A stretch of 64,000 bases of DNA from Herbaspirillum huttiense (GTDB taxonomy: Bacteria; Pseudomonadota; Gammaproteobacteria; Burkholderiales; Burkholderiaceae_D): contig NZ_CP037993.1 of NCBI RefSeq assembly GCF_004367745.1, positions 2,232,001-2,296,000 of the forward strand, written 5' to 3'. How positions within the stretch are numbered: position 1 is the stretch's first letter; every line of letters begins with the position of its first letter. Of this stretch, positions 52,862 through 59,807 are shown in pieces. Below the pieces are notes generated by a model that ran no database searches, was not told the origin of the DNA, and saw only the letters and a list, made by a program, of their open reading frames with translations. A program made the position numbers and the translations under genes.

Positions 52862-53768
52862 TGGGTGGTGCATCGGTAAGCAAGCCGCCCAGTGCATCAA
52901 CCAGTGCGGCCAGCAGGCCGCTCATTTCCCCTGCGAAGAGCATGAAATCACCGTCGAAGCGCTCGTCATCGTGCTTGCCGGTCAGCTCGTGGTTTTCCTT
53001 CAGCACGTCCAGCAGTGCGATCTTCTTGATGGACAGGTTCTCGGCCAAGGTGAAACTGATCTTGTCTGCCCAGGTGATAGCCAGGCGCGTGCACTGCTTG
53101 CCGGTCTCGATGTGCTGGCGCAGCTGATCGGCTTCGAGGGTATGGCGGACATAGCGCACTGTTGCGCGGCTCTCGGCGGTCGAGCGCAGCTCGGTGTCCT
53201 GATCTACGGTGAAGCCGTCCGGCGCCTCGTCGCTCGCGAGCCAATCAGTCATAGCTGCGCCAGGCGACATCACGGTGCGGACGGTCTCCAGCGGGAATTT
53301 CGGGACGGCCTTGAACAGCAGCTTGAGCGCTTCTTCAGCCCTGGCTGGGGTGCTGCTGTCGGCCACCAGCCAACCATTGACCGGATCTATCCATACCCAC
53401 ATGCTGGACAGGCGTGTGAAGGCGCGCGGCAGCAGCTCGTCGGTGACCTGCTCCTTCAGTTCCTTCGTTTGCTTGCGGCCCGGCGGGAGGCCTTGCTGCT
53501 CCTCCAGTTCCTTGGCGCGCTCGCGGGTGACCTGATTGATCACCGAAGACGGCAGGATCTTCTTCTCGGTCTGCAGGCGCAGCAGGAACTGGCGATTGAC
53601 CTGGTGCACGAGGCTTCCGGAGCTTTCGCGCGGCTGGATCCAGCCTTGCGACAGCATGTCCATGTTTCCGGCAGGCGTGAAGGTCTGCGGCTCCAAGTGG
53701 AGTGCCAGCGCTTCCGCTGTCATGTTCCAGTTCTTCGGCAGGCGGTAGATTTGAGCGTTTCTGAACAT
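52854..53768 (-). CDS. rdgC: Recombination-associated protein RdgC
   Basis: A 304-residue RdgC, which forms a dimeric ring around DNA and moderates RecA activity. It begins MFRNAQIYRLPKNW, with LLRLQTEKKILPSSVINQ, SSMWVWIDPVNGWLVADSST, LAITWADKISFTLAENLSIK and a C-terminal FDGDFMLFAGEMSGLLAAL. Length is that of the family. AAGGGGTGG precedes the ATG at 53768. A phage copy could protect replicating phage DNA or tune host recombination. Confidence 0.93.
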   Translation of the reverse strand: MFRNAQIYRLPKNWNMTAEALALHLEPQTFTPAGNMDMLSQGWIQPRESSGSLVHQVNRQFLLRLQTEKKILPSSVINQVTRERAKELEEQQGLPPGRKQTKELKEQVTDELLPRAFTRLSSMWVWIDPVNGWLVADSSTPARAEEALKLLFKAVPKFPLETVRTVMSPGAAMTDWLASDEAPDGFTVDQDTELRSTAESRATVRYVRHTLEADQLRQHIETGKQCTRLAITWADKISFTLAENLSIKKIALLDVLKENHELTGKHDDERFDGDFMLFAGEMSGLLAALVDALGGLLTDAPPTN

Positions 53769-53777
53769 TGCCACCCC

Positions 53778-54497
53778 TTAGTCGTCGTATCGGTGGGCGG
53801 ACAACTCGCGGACATCGTCGTCGTCCAGCACCTCGACAATGCGCGTGCGGCCGACGTAGAGAGACATCAGCATGGTATCGAAGGCGCTGATCACGGTCGG
53901 CATAGAGGCCGGCTTGATCAGGTTGCCGTCCAGCGTCATGCTGTAGACCTCGCCTTCCTTGGTAAAGTGAATGGCGTTTTCGGCGGAATACTTGGCCTCA
54001 TCCCGTGCCTTCTTCTTGCCATACAATCCTGATCCGGGGGATTCATCGCTGTCCAAGTAGAGGCTTCCGCCGCCAGTGTCCGACTCCTCGAAGTAGGCAT
54101 AGAAGGCTTCGCCATCCTCTTTGCAGAAGTCACTGCGCGCCATCTCCAGGAGTTCTTTCATGGTCACGGTAGCGGGCAGAGTCGGCAGCGTGTTCATGAC
54201 TGCCTTGGACAGCGCGTTTTGCACCAGCACGAGGTTTGCGCCGGCCACCGCACTTTGCAGGGCCTGGTTGAGGATGTGCTGGAACTTCACAGTGTCATCC
54301 TTGCCCAGTCCGTGGGGCAGCACGTCCTTGAACTGTTCTGACAATGCCTTGCGGAAGTCGCTGCTGTAGTCGGTGGCGTCACGAATGGCCGACGTGATGG
54401 CCTCGGTAACGTGCTTATCGAGGATCGGCTCCAGCTTCTCTGGCGCAAGTGCTCCGACGATTGCCTTCTCGATGTCGATCTTGATGGTGATATCCAT
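53778..54497 (-). CDS. Phage early protein, unknown
   Basis: A 239-residue protein starting MDITIKIDIEKAIVGAL. The N-terminal part (1-70) is helical; the middle is rich in Ala/Leu; the C-terminal part has YFEESDTGGGSLYLDSDE and an acidic EVLDDDDVREL end. No catalytic motif is recognised. It lies 9 bp before rdgC, so both share a transcript. The open frame beyond 54497 is low-complexity and excluded. Confidence 0.6.
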   Translation of the reverse strand: MDITIKIDIEKAIVGALAPEKLEPILDKHVTEAITSAIRDATDYSSDFRKALSEQFKDVLPHGLGKDDTVKFQHILNQALQSAVAGANLVLVQNALSKAVMNTLPTLPATVTMKELLEMARSDFCKEDGEAFYAYFEESDTGGGSLYLDSDESPGSGLYGKKKARDEAKYSAENAIHFTKEGEVYSMTLDGNLIKPASMPTVISAFDTMLMSLYVGRTRIVEVLDDDDVRELSAHRYDD

Positions 54498-54589
54498 GGG
54501 TTGTCCCAGTGAGATTAAAAATGGTGGGCAGACAATTTCCGGCCGCCTGCCAGAGCGACCCGCCGGGGGGGGGGAGGCGGGCAGGGGGA

Positions 54590-54715
54590 CTAGCGGTAAA
54601 ACGGGCTCTCGAATGCGCGAGCCGAAAGACGGACTGCGGCGGTCACTTGCTTGCCGCCTCGACGATGGAATCCGTAGAGGCGGAAGAAAACCGGGATGAC
54701 GGCGAGAAATCTCAT
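54590..54715 (-). CDS. Phage microprotein (41 aa), basic, with hydrophobic N-terminus
   Basis: Starts MRFLAVIPVFFRLYGFHRRG and ends in TAG. The start codon overlaps the stop of the gene upstream (ATGA). A short hydrophobic N-terminus and a basic tail suggest a membrane-associated peptide. It is too short for homology judgement. Confidence 0.45.
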   Translation of the reverse strand: MRFLAVIPVFFRLYGFHRRGGKQVTAAVRLSARAFESPFYR

Positions 54716-54837
54716 TTCGTCCTCCAGCAAGCAACTTGGACAGGCGCGGCCTTGGCGGCTTGCAGCGAGGCCAGGAAGAAAACGGCGGCAACGATGAAGC
54801 ACGCGCCGCATGCGAAGCCCAGGCAGAAGTTCTTCAT
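54712..54837 (-). CDS. Phage microprotein (41 aa), signal/TM-like
   Basis: Starts MKNFCLGFACGACFIVAAVF: one hydrophobic helix rich in Cys and Ala, then a short soluble tail. It is joined by ATGA overlaps to the genes on both sides, which supports translation. Confidence 0.5.
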   Translation of the reverse strand: MKNFCLGFACGACFIVAAVFFLASLQAAKAAPVQVACWRTK

Positions 54838-54968
54838 ACGACCACCAGCACGGTGACACCGAGTGCGCCGGCAAGGTATCCGGCGGCTTCGATGATGGCC
54901 GGCGAGCCGACCTTCTCGCCCGTGCTCATGGTCCCATCAGCGAAGACGTAGCGGTAACGGCAAGTCAT
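54834..54968 (-). CDS. Phage microprotein (44 aa)
   Basis: Starts MTCRYRYVFADGTMSTGEKV and ends in a hydrophobic VTVLVVV. It is coupled by ATGA overlaps upstream and downstream. The YxYVFADG strand resembles the IYRIVFADGSW start of the gene at 55357-55692, so the two may be related small folds. Confidence 0.5.
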   Translation of the reverse strand: MTCRYRYVFADGTMSTGEKVGSPAIIEAAGYLAGALGVTVLVVV

Positions 54969-55324
54969 TTGCCACCTCGCAGAGCAATGAGTTTGTCGGC
55001 TTCGCGCAGCAGCTGTTCTCGGGAAGGTGCGCGGCCACTCTCCAGCATGTCCTGGAGGATGTTCTGCGCCTGGCGACCGCTGAAAATGATCAGCAGCGCT
55101 TCCAGACGTTCGGCCGCATTCTCAGCGGCGGTCTGCAGCGGCGGCACCGAGTTCGCCAGGGCGGGTTTGCTCAGTACGTCGATGACGCGCTGGAAGCCGG
55201 CTTCCATCTGGGCGGGCAGATTCAGCAGCGCCGACAGATCGACCGGCTTTGCTGCAGGCTTCTTCGGCTTGGCAGCGCGGCGCGGAGTCGGCTTCGGGAT
55301 CACTGGTTTCGTGGCGGTGGCCAT
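54965..55324 (-). CDS. Phage protein with Lys/Pro/Ala-rich N-terminus, unknown
   Basis: A 119-residue protein. A basic low-complexity N-terminus (KPVIPKPTPRRAAKPKKPAA) suggests nucleic-acid contact; the rest is helical (LQTAAENAAERLEALLIIF). It is first of a run of four genes coupled by ATGA overlaps. Function is not recognised. Confidence 0.6.
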   Translation of the reverse strand: MATATKPVIPKPTPRRAAKPKKPAAKPVDLSALLNLPAQMEAGFQRVIDVLSKPALANSVPPLQTAAENAAERLEALLIIFSGRQAQNILQDMLESGRAPSREQLLREADKLIALRGGK

Positions 55325-55356
55325 GTCTTCTTCTCTCGTGATTGGCAGAGGGGTGG

Positions 55357-55692
55357 TCAGGCGGCGAGAGCGGATTGATGGTCTTCTTGGGCTGCAAGCA
55401 TCCCAGCCTCGAATCCTTGATGGCGCGGGTCTTCGGCGCAGTACGGATTGTCGGTGGTGTGCGCGAGACCGCTGACCCAGTCGCGGTATGCCTGCGCGCC
55501 TTCCAAGCGCGCAGCCTCCCGCGTCTTGTAAGCGATGACCGCCTTGTCGGTATCAGGCAGCTTTTCGACGCATGCAGCATCGAAACCAAAAAAGATCTTC
55601 GCCTCACGCAAAGCTTGCTCATCCGTGGTCGAGCGCAATTCAGCCTTGATCCAAGATCCGTCGGCGAAGACAATTCTGTAGATGGCATTCAT
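55357..55692 (-). CDS. First gene of the leftward phage operon, unknown
   Basis: A 111-residue soluble protein starting MNAIYRIVFADGSWIKAEL, with GGAGAG 10 nt before the ATG. The C-terminal part has AYRDWVSGLAHTTDNPYC. It lies about 130 nt downstream of the predicted PL start, the place held in lambda by N. It shows no Arg-rich antiterminator motif, so it is probably not an N homologue. Confidence 0.6.
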   Translation of the reverse strand: MNAIYRIVFADGSWIKAELRSTTDEQALREAKIFFGFDAACVEKLPDTDKAVIAYKTREAARLEGAQAYRDWVSGLAHTTDNPYCAEDPRHQGFEAGMLAAQEDHQSALAA

Positions 55693-55828
55693 TTTTAGTT
55701 TCTCTCCACACGTAGACCGCAAGTAAATTGCCGGGAAGCCCTCAACCGGCGCGGAATGCTTTCAGCCAAGGCGGTGAGGGGGAGCACCGAGGGGGGCGGC
55801 TGAGGCTTTTGGTAAGTCGATGAATAGA

Positions 55829-55856
55829 ACTATACGCGAATGGATAGATAAGTCAA
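55829..55856 (-). promoter_or_regulatory. Phage left promoter PL
   Basis: On the minus strand, TTGACT (complement of 55851-55856), a 16-bp spacer and TATAGT (complement of 55829-55834) form a strong sigma-70 promoter. It fires leftward into the gene at 55692, with a start near 55822. Confidence 0.82.
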
Positions 55857-55871
55857 TACGCGAATGAATAG
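55830..55871. promoter_or_regulatory. Left operators (OL) overlapping PL
   Basis: Two 18-bp sites lie 24 bp apart: CTATACGCGAATGGATAG (55830-55847, over the -10 and spacer) and CAATACGCGAATGAATAG (55854-55871, over the -35). A weak third site may be at 55810-55827 (10 of 18 positions). Near-identical sites occur between the repressor and cro genes. Binding of the repressor here would silence PL. Confidence 0.8.
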
Positions 55872-55953
55872 ATTTTCCCGCGACATCTCCTGTAGCGGCA
55901 GGCTCACATTTGGAGTGGGCTACAATTCAGCAAATAAATTAGGGAGTTTCGGA

Positions 55954-56367
55954 ATGCGACAGTTTGAAAATCAAGCGAACGGTTATGTAGAAACGTTTGA
56001 TCGCGGCGGCGCTGTTGCCGGACTTCTATTCTTTGGACCGTTGTATCTCGCACTCAAAGGTCTATGGGGCCACTTCGTTTTTTACTTGGGGATTATGTTG
56101 TTTGTGGCAACAAGCGGCAGCATACCTATCATCCTGCTGGCGCACCTCATCCTTTTTCTAGGGTATGCGTTCACTATCGATTATTTGGTTGCGACCCGCT
56201 TCTATCGTAGGGGTTGGGTTGAGCTGGTGCACAATCCCGAAGGCGTAGAAGAGGAACAATTGGCGAGTGAAACCAGAAAGTGCCCTTATTGTGCAGAAGA
56301 AATCAAATCAGAGGCCATTAAGTGCAAGCACTGCTTGTCTGAAGTTTTGCCGCTCCAGCGCTCCTAG
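55954..56367 (+). CDS. Membrane protein with C-terminal zinc ribbon
   Basis: A 137-residue protein starting MRQFENQANGYVETFDRGG. Two to three hydrophobic segments lie at ~22-85, and a C-terminal zinc ribbon has the pattern CPYCAEEIKSEAIKCKHC. GGGAG lies 8 nt before the ATG at 55954. It sits rightward between the left operators and the repressor, and is likely expressed in the lysogen or under separate control. Superinfection exclusion is a possible role for such a membrane protein (inference). Confidence 0.7.
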   Translation: MRQFENQANGYVETFDRGGAVAGLLFFGPLYLALKGLWGHFVFYLGIMLFVATSGSIPIILLAHLILFLGYAFTIDYLVATRFYRRGWVELVHNPEGVEEEQLASETRKCPYCAEEIKSEAIKCKHCLSEVLPLQRS

Positions 56368-56391
56368 AAGACAGGGGTGGGGGCAGGCCTA

Positions 56392-56943
56392 CTATTTGCA
56401 GCCATACTGTTTGCGACCATTTACGATGCGATAGTGACCGCCCCTTGGGCCCGTATGACAAACAGTATCTTGAGGGGAGGTGACGGCGTGCCTAAATTCC
56501 CAGGGGGCTACGGGGTTCTTTTCTGACCAAATCCCACTCTTTTTATTGCGTGCCGCCAACTCAAGATCTGGAAGGGACGCATCGGTATTGTATTTTGGGT
56601 AGACCCATGCCATTCCTTTTTGGACCTGAGCGCGATTTACCTCAATACCACCGCACCTCACAATCGCGACAGTCCTTCCGTATCTGTCCACCGACTTGGC
56701 ATCATACTGAGCATCCTTGCCCCAGCAAAGATCCGAGAGCGACTGCTTCGAGCGCTGCCCAAAGGACTGGTTTTTCTCAGGCGCATCTATATTTGCAAGC
56801 CTAATCGTCAGTGGCTTTTGATCTACGAGAACGGTGATTGTGTCGCCGTCAGAGATACCAATGACCTTATGCGCATTGGCTGCGCAAGGCGCTAGTGCGA
56901 ATGCAATCCAAACGAATCGAACTTTGATCGGATTGGTTTTCAT
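56392..56943 (-). CDS. Secreted SNase-like nuclease
   Basis: A 183-residue protein with a signal peptide (ALAPCAANAH) and a thermonuclease (SNc) domain at ~26-145: GISDGDTITVLVDQKPLTIR, LANIDAPEKNQSFGQRSKQ, SVDRYGRTVAIV, GMAWVYPKY. These hold the expected acidic and Arg active-site residues. A C-terminal 35-residue extension (CHTGPRGGHYRIVNGRKQYG, then Cys) resembles tails on other secreted SNases. Found just downstream of the repressor, it may be a lysogenic-conversion gene. Confidence 0.87.
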   Translation of the reverse strand: MKTNPIKVRFVWIAFALAPCAANAHKVIGISDGDTITVLVDQKPLTIRLANIDAPEKNQSFGQRSKQSLSDLCWGKDAQYDAKSVDRYGRTVAIVRCGGIEVNRAQVQKGMAWVYPKYNTDASLPDLELAARNKKSGIWSEKNPVAPWEFRHAVTSPQDTVCHTGPRGGHYRIVNGRKQYGCK

Positions 56944-56965
56944 ATGGGCCGAGGATCTGTAAATT

Positions 56966-57691
56966 TTAGCCGCGCAAGAAATTGCGCTGAGCCATCACCA
57001 CTTCGCCGATGAGGATGCAGTTCTCGGTTGAGCACTCCTCGCGGTGATATCGTTTTTGGTCCGAGTTGTCGGAGACTAAGAACCACCTTCCAAAATCACT
57101 GATCAAGCGTTTCACAACAGCCTGCCCGCCAAAATTCACTGCGAAAATCTTGTTGTCTCGCGGCCTGACGGACTTTGTATTGATGATGACTGTATCGCCG
57201 TCGGAAAGAGTTTCCTCCATGCTGTCGCCACGTACGGTTGTCGCCACTAATTGTTCTTTGGCTAATCCATGCTGGTCTAGCCATCGCTGGGTGACTGCAA
57301 CTGGGATTGCGAATTCACTTTCGTCAAGTTCAGCTTGAAAGCCGGTGATGCCGGCAGTGATGTTGAGCTTGTAGACGGGTATCTCGACAATATCAGGGCG
57401 AGCCGCAGGCGCTGTCGAGGCGATGAGGGCCTTGAGAGCCTGCACCTTTGCGGATGGCGTTGCCGCATCTCTCCCCATTTCCCCCAAGCCCTCATTGAGC
57501 CAGTTGAAGCTGACGTTACACGCTTCTGCGAGCTTGCGCACTGTGGCAGCCTCGGGGTGGCCTTTGCCGGAATTCTTCAAAATCCTGTTGATTGTCGGCT
57601 GTGGAACGCCGGATGCGCGTGCTAACGCACTCTGTGACGGGAACCCGGCAGCAGACATGGCTTGGTCAAGACGGGTGGCAATGTTACTCAT
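56966..57691 (-). CDS. Prophage repressor, CI-like (XRE HTH plus S24 peptidase)
   Basis: A 241-residue LexA/CI-type repressor that keeps the prophage silent and cleaves itself after RecA activation. It has an N-terminal helix-turn-helix (~15-42, QSALARASGVPQPTINRIL), a linker, a candidate cleavage site Ala113-Gly114, and the C-terminal S24 domain with catalytic Ser157 (VRGDSMEE) and Lys194 (AVVKRL). Its promoter TTGCGT-17-TATATT puts +1 at the A of its ATG, so the message is probably leaderless, as for lambda cI from PRM. Confidence 0.93.
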   Translation of the reverse strand: MSNIATRLDQAMSAAGFPSQSALARASGVPQPTINRILKNSGKGHPEAATVRKLAEACNVSFNWLNEGLGEMGRDAATPSAKVQALKALIASTAPAARPDIVEIPVYKLNITAGITGFQAELDESEFAIPVAVTQRWLDQHGLAKEQLVATTVRGDSMEETLSDGDTVIINTKSVRPRDNKIFAVNFGGQAVVKRLISDFGRWFLVSDNSDQKRYHREECSTENCILIGEVVMAQRNFLRG

Positions 57692-57697
57692 TTGGTC

Positions 57698-57726
57698 AAT
57701 ATACGTGCGCGTATAGCGCCACGCAA
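57698..57726 (-). promoter_or_regulatory. Repressor-maintenance promoter (PRM-like)
   Basis: On the minus strand, TTGCGT (complement of 57721-57726), a 17-bp spacer and TATATT (complement of 57698-57703) lie so that transcription starts at or next to the repressor ATG at 57691. Confidence 0.75.
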
Positions 57727-57771
57727 ATATCTATCCATTCGCGTATTGAATAAGTATCCAAGCGCGTATAG
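57699..57771. promoter_or_regulatory. Right operators (OR) between repressor and cro
   Basis: Three 18-bp sites are seen: 57699-57716 (ATATACGTGCGCGTATAG), 57731-57748 (CTATCCATTCGCGTATTG, the inverse of the left-operator sequence) and 57754-57771 (GTATCCAAGCGCGTATAG). The first covers the -10 of the repressor promoter (OR3 place), the last two cover the cro promoter -35 and spacer (OR2, OR1). The shared ends are CTAT and ATAG. Confidence 0.8.
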
Positions 57772-57774
57772 AAT
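57746..57774 (+). promoter_or_regulatory. Right promoter PR
   Basis: TTGAAT (57746-57751), a 17-bp spacer and TAGAAT (57769-57774). The expected start falls at 57781-57782, on the cro ATG itself, so cro is probably translated from a leaderless message. Confidence 0.72.
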
Positions 57775-57781
57775 GGCCTGC

Positions 57782-57997
57782 ATGAATAAAGACATCGGCA
57801 TCTTGATGCAGGAAATTCGTTCAGCGACACGCTGGAGTGAGCCTCGCTTGGCCAGTGAAATCGGAGTCTCTCAGCCGACCGTTAATCGAATTCTCAACGG
57901 TCAAGCGGATTGCAAAGCCAGTACGTTGCGCGCAATCGAGTCTCTGCATAGCCGCGTCGTTGCGACAGACGCACCAGCCCAGGAGGGTGCGCAATGA
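57782..57997 (+). CDS. Cro-like HTH regulator
   Basis: A 71-residue protein starting MNKDIGILMQEIRS with one XRE-type helix-turn-helix (LASEIGVSQPTVNRILNGQ). It is divergent from the repressor across the operator region, the lambda cro position. No Shine-Dalgarno is present, and PR places +1 at the ATG. Its recognition helix (QPTVNRIL) is nearly the same as that of the repressor (QPTINRIL), consistent with both binding the same operators. Confidence 0.87.
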   Translation: MNKDIGILMQEIRSATRWSEPRLASEIGVSQPTVNRILNGQADCKASTLRAIESLHSRVVATDAPAQEGAQ

Positions 57998-58182
57998 AGC
58001 GGTTGGCGTCATGGATTCGTCGCGCGTACATCGGTGCTGTGCTGCGTCTGATCGGCGCAGCCGTTCGCATCGAGATCGCACGACAACGAGAAATAGAGGC
58101 ATGTATTTCCCGTGCCGAGCAAAAAGATCTGGCGAATCGAATTGAGCGCAGTGTCAGCGAGTGCTTGCGACGTCAGGTCTGA
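57994..58182 (+). CDS. Small basic phage protein after cro
   Basis: A 62-residue protein starting MKRLASWIRRAYIGAVLRLI, with an amphipathic N-terminus and a charged coil-like C-terminus. A strong AGGAGG lies 7 nt before its ATG, which overlaps the cro stop (ATGA). Function is unknown; it is in the rightward early transcript. Confidence 0.65.
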   Translation: MKRLASWIRRAYIGAVLRLIGAAVRIEIARQREIEACISRAEQKDLANRIERSVSECLRRQV

Positions 58183-58421
58183 TCCTGGGACTGATCAGAC
58201 AGTTGTTTCTGGAAAGGCTGCAGGAATTCTGCAATTTGCTCAGTCATCGCAGATTGACGTTCGTTTGCCGCCATATAGCTCTTGAGATCGTCCGATAGCG
58301 CATTGATTAAAGAGAGAAGGGCGGCGGACTGCTCTGGTTCGAGAGTTTTGCATATTGCGCGCAAGACGATGTCGAGTGAGTAGGACTTTGCAAGCGCCAG
58401 CTGGATATCCGAGAGTTTCAT
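58173..58421 (-). CDS. Small helical phage protein, leftward
   Basis: An 82-residue protein starting MKLSDIQLALAKSYSLDIVL, helical and charged, with a Gln-rich end. AAAGGGG lies upstream of the ATG. It opposes the surrounding rightward genes and overlaps the previous stop by 10 bp. Transcribed against PR read-through, it could be a lysogeny-expressed gene. Family not recognised. Confidence 0.55.
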   Translation of the reverse strand: MKLSDIQLALAKSYSLDIVLRAICKTLEPEQSAALLSLINALSDDLKSYMAANERQSAMTEQIAEFLQPFQKQLSDQSQDQT

Positions 58422-58548
58422 GGAGGCCCCTTTGTGATTGTGGTGTGAGAACCAGCAATCTATCACGGAGGGGCTTCCACCCAAATTTGGCGGGTTTGTA
58501 GTTTTCTTTCTGCATGCCAACAGAGTATGCATACGGGGATTAAAAGTC

Positions 58549-59157
58549 ATGTTCCACGATACACACGAAAGCCCGATTGGTTCGCTGCGGCGCCACGTTG
58601 AGACGTGGAAGAAGCGGACGGGTTTGAGCAACGCGACCATTGCGCAATTCATCGTTGAGGCGCACGAACGCATTGGCGGTCCGGTGCGGACTGGCATCAC
58701 GTTCGGACGGAGTGGAGACGCTTACAACGACATGAAGGCGCACCAGCAGCGCATCTGGCGCTGGCTGGACGATGTGTCGGACGACAAGAACCTGCTGAGC
58801 GCGAACTTCCTGCCTTCCATCGTCGCGGCGCTGCCGACCGATCTGAAAATCAGCTTCTGGAACGAGCTGCTGTCGCATGACGGCTTCTGCGTGGCCAGCC
58901 TGGAAGAGGGCGACGGCCAATTCCGCATTACCGACCTGGCGCTGGTGATGAAAGAGGACAGCGAGGCCCACCAGGCATGCGCCGAGGTGATCGGCAGCCC
59001 GGACGACATCCAGGCACTGCGCCGGGCCGAGAAGGAAATCACCGAAGCCATCGAGACGAAGAAGCAGGCGCGCGTGCGCATCGGCGCAATGATCCGCGCC
59101 ATGTCCGCCGTTTCGAAGATATGCCAGCCATTCCGCCGCGACGGCGCCACCCGCTGA
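58549..59157 (+). CDS. Phage early protein, possibly YdaT-like
   Basis: A 202-residue protein starting MFHDTHESPIGSLRRHVETW. The N-terminal half (HQQRIWRWLDD, NFLPSIVAALP) recalls YdaT-type proteins of the cro-to-replication region in some prophages. The C-terminal half ends in a helical, Lys/Arg-rich tail. The palindrome GTATGCATAC lies at 58525-58534, 15 bp before the start, and may be a control site. The family call is weak. Confidence 0.55.
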   Translation: MFHDTHESPIGSLRRHVETWKKRTGLSNATIAQFIVEAHERIGGPVRTGITFGRSGDAYNDMKAHQQRIWRWLDDVSDDKNLLSANFLPSIVAALPTDLKISFWNELLSHDGFCVASLEEGDGQFRITDLALVMKEDSEAHQACAEVIGSPDDIQALRRAEKEITEAIETKKQARVRIGAMIRAMSAVSKICQPFRRDGATR

Positions 59158-59186
59158 AGTCAATCAAATCCCAAGAGGAGAGCCCC

Positions 59187-59537
59187 ATGAGTGCATTTTG
59201 CGTATTCGGCGTGAGCCGCACTGACTGCCTGCGCATCGCTGAAAAGAAGGTGAAGCGCTACGACGACGAGAAGAGGCGCAATCTCACGATGGAGGAGTGG
59301 CGCGCCCAGGTCGATGCGCTGGCGCAGGATCTGTTCAACACGACCACGCGGCATCGCCAAGTGAGCCCGGCCTTCGATGCACCCCAGTTCGCACGCGAAT
59401 GGGCGGCACTGGCGCTGCGCAGCGATCAGGTGAAGGGTGCCGATGTTCGTGTGCGCAACATGGTGATGGATGGGGAAGGCAAGCCGTTGAAGCGCAACGG
59501 CAAGATCCTCATGACCTGGCAACACTTCGCGGGTTGA
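59187..59537 (+). CDS. Phage early protein, unknown (116 aa)
   Basis: A soluble, basic 116-residue protein starting MSAFCVFGVSRTDCLRIAEK, with AGAGGAGAG before the ATG. The C-terminal part (VRNMVMDGEGKPLKRNGKIL) looks like a beta-hairpin. No family recognised; it is in the replication-side operon. Confidence 0.62.
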   Translation: MSAFCVFGVSRTDCLRIAEKKVKRYDDEKRRNLTMEEWRAQVDALAQDLFNTTTRHRQVSPAFDAPQFAREWAALALRSDQVKGADVRVRNMVMDGEGKPLKRNGKILMTWQHFAG

Positions 59538-59543
59538 GGCGTC

Positions 59544-59807
59544 ATGCAAGCAGAACAGCAAAAGGGCGGGGCGCTCGCCAAGTTGGCCGGCATTTTCTGC
59601 CAGGAGCCTCGCTTCCGCGCCTTCCTCGATGAGAAGTGGCAGGACGATGCTCCCTATGATACCCCGGAGAAGGCGGCCGACCTGGTGCGCCGTGTTTGCG
59701 AGGTGGACAAGCGCCGCAAGCTGGATCACGACCCGGCCGCCGCTGAGCGCTTTCATGATCGCATCCGCATTCCCTATGTGCGCTGGCAGCTGGGGCGCGA
59801 TGCTTAA
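59544..59807 (+). CDS. Phage early protein, unknown (87 aa)
   Basis: A charged 87-residue protein starting MQAEQQKGGALAKLAGIFCQ and ending YVRWQLGRDA. It begins 6 nt after the previous stop and overlaps the next gene by 8 bp. The pattern LAGIFCQEPRFRAFL recalls small proteins found near recombination genes in Burkholderiales prophages, but no name is certain. Confidence 0.6.
   Translation: MQAEQQKGGALAKLAGIFCQEPRFRAFLDEKWQDDAPYDTPEKAADLVRRVCEVDKRRKLDHDPAAAERFHDRIRIPYVRWQLGRDA

Noticed and set aside
55357-55692. Lambda N-like antiterminator as the first PL gene
   Set aside because: The protein lacks an Arg-rich motif, and no boxA/boxB was seen in the leader.
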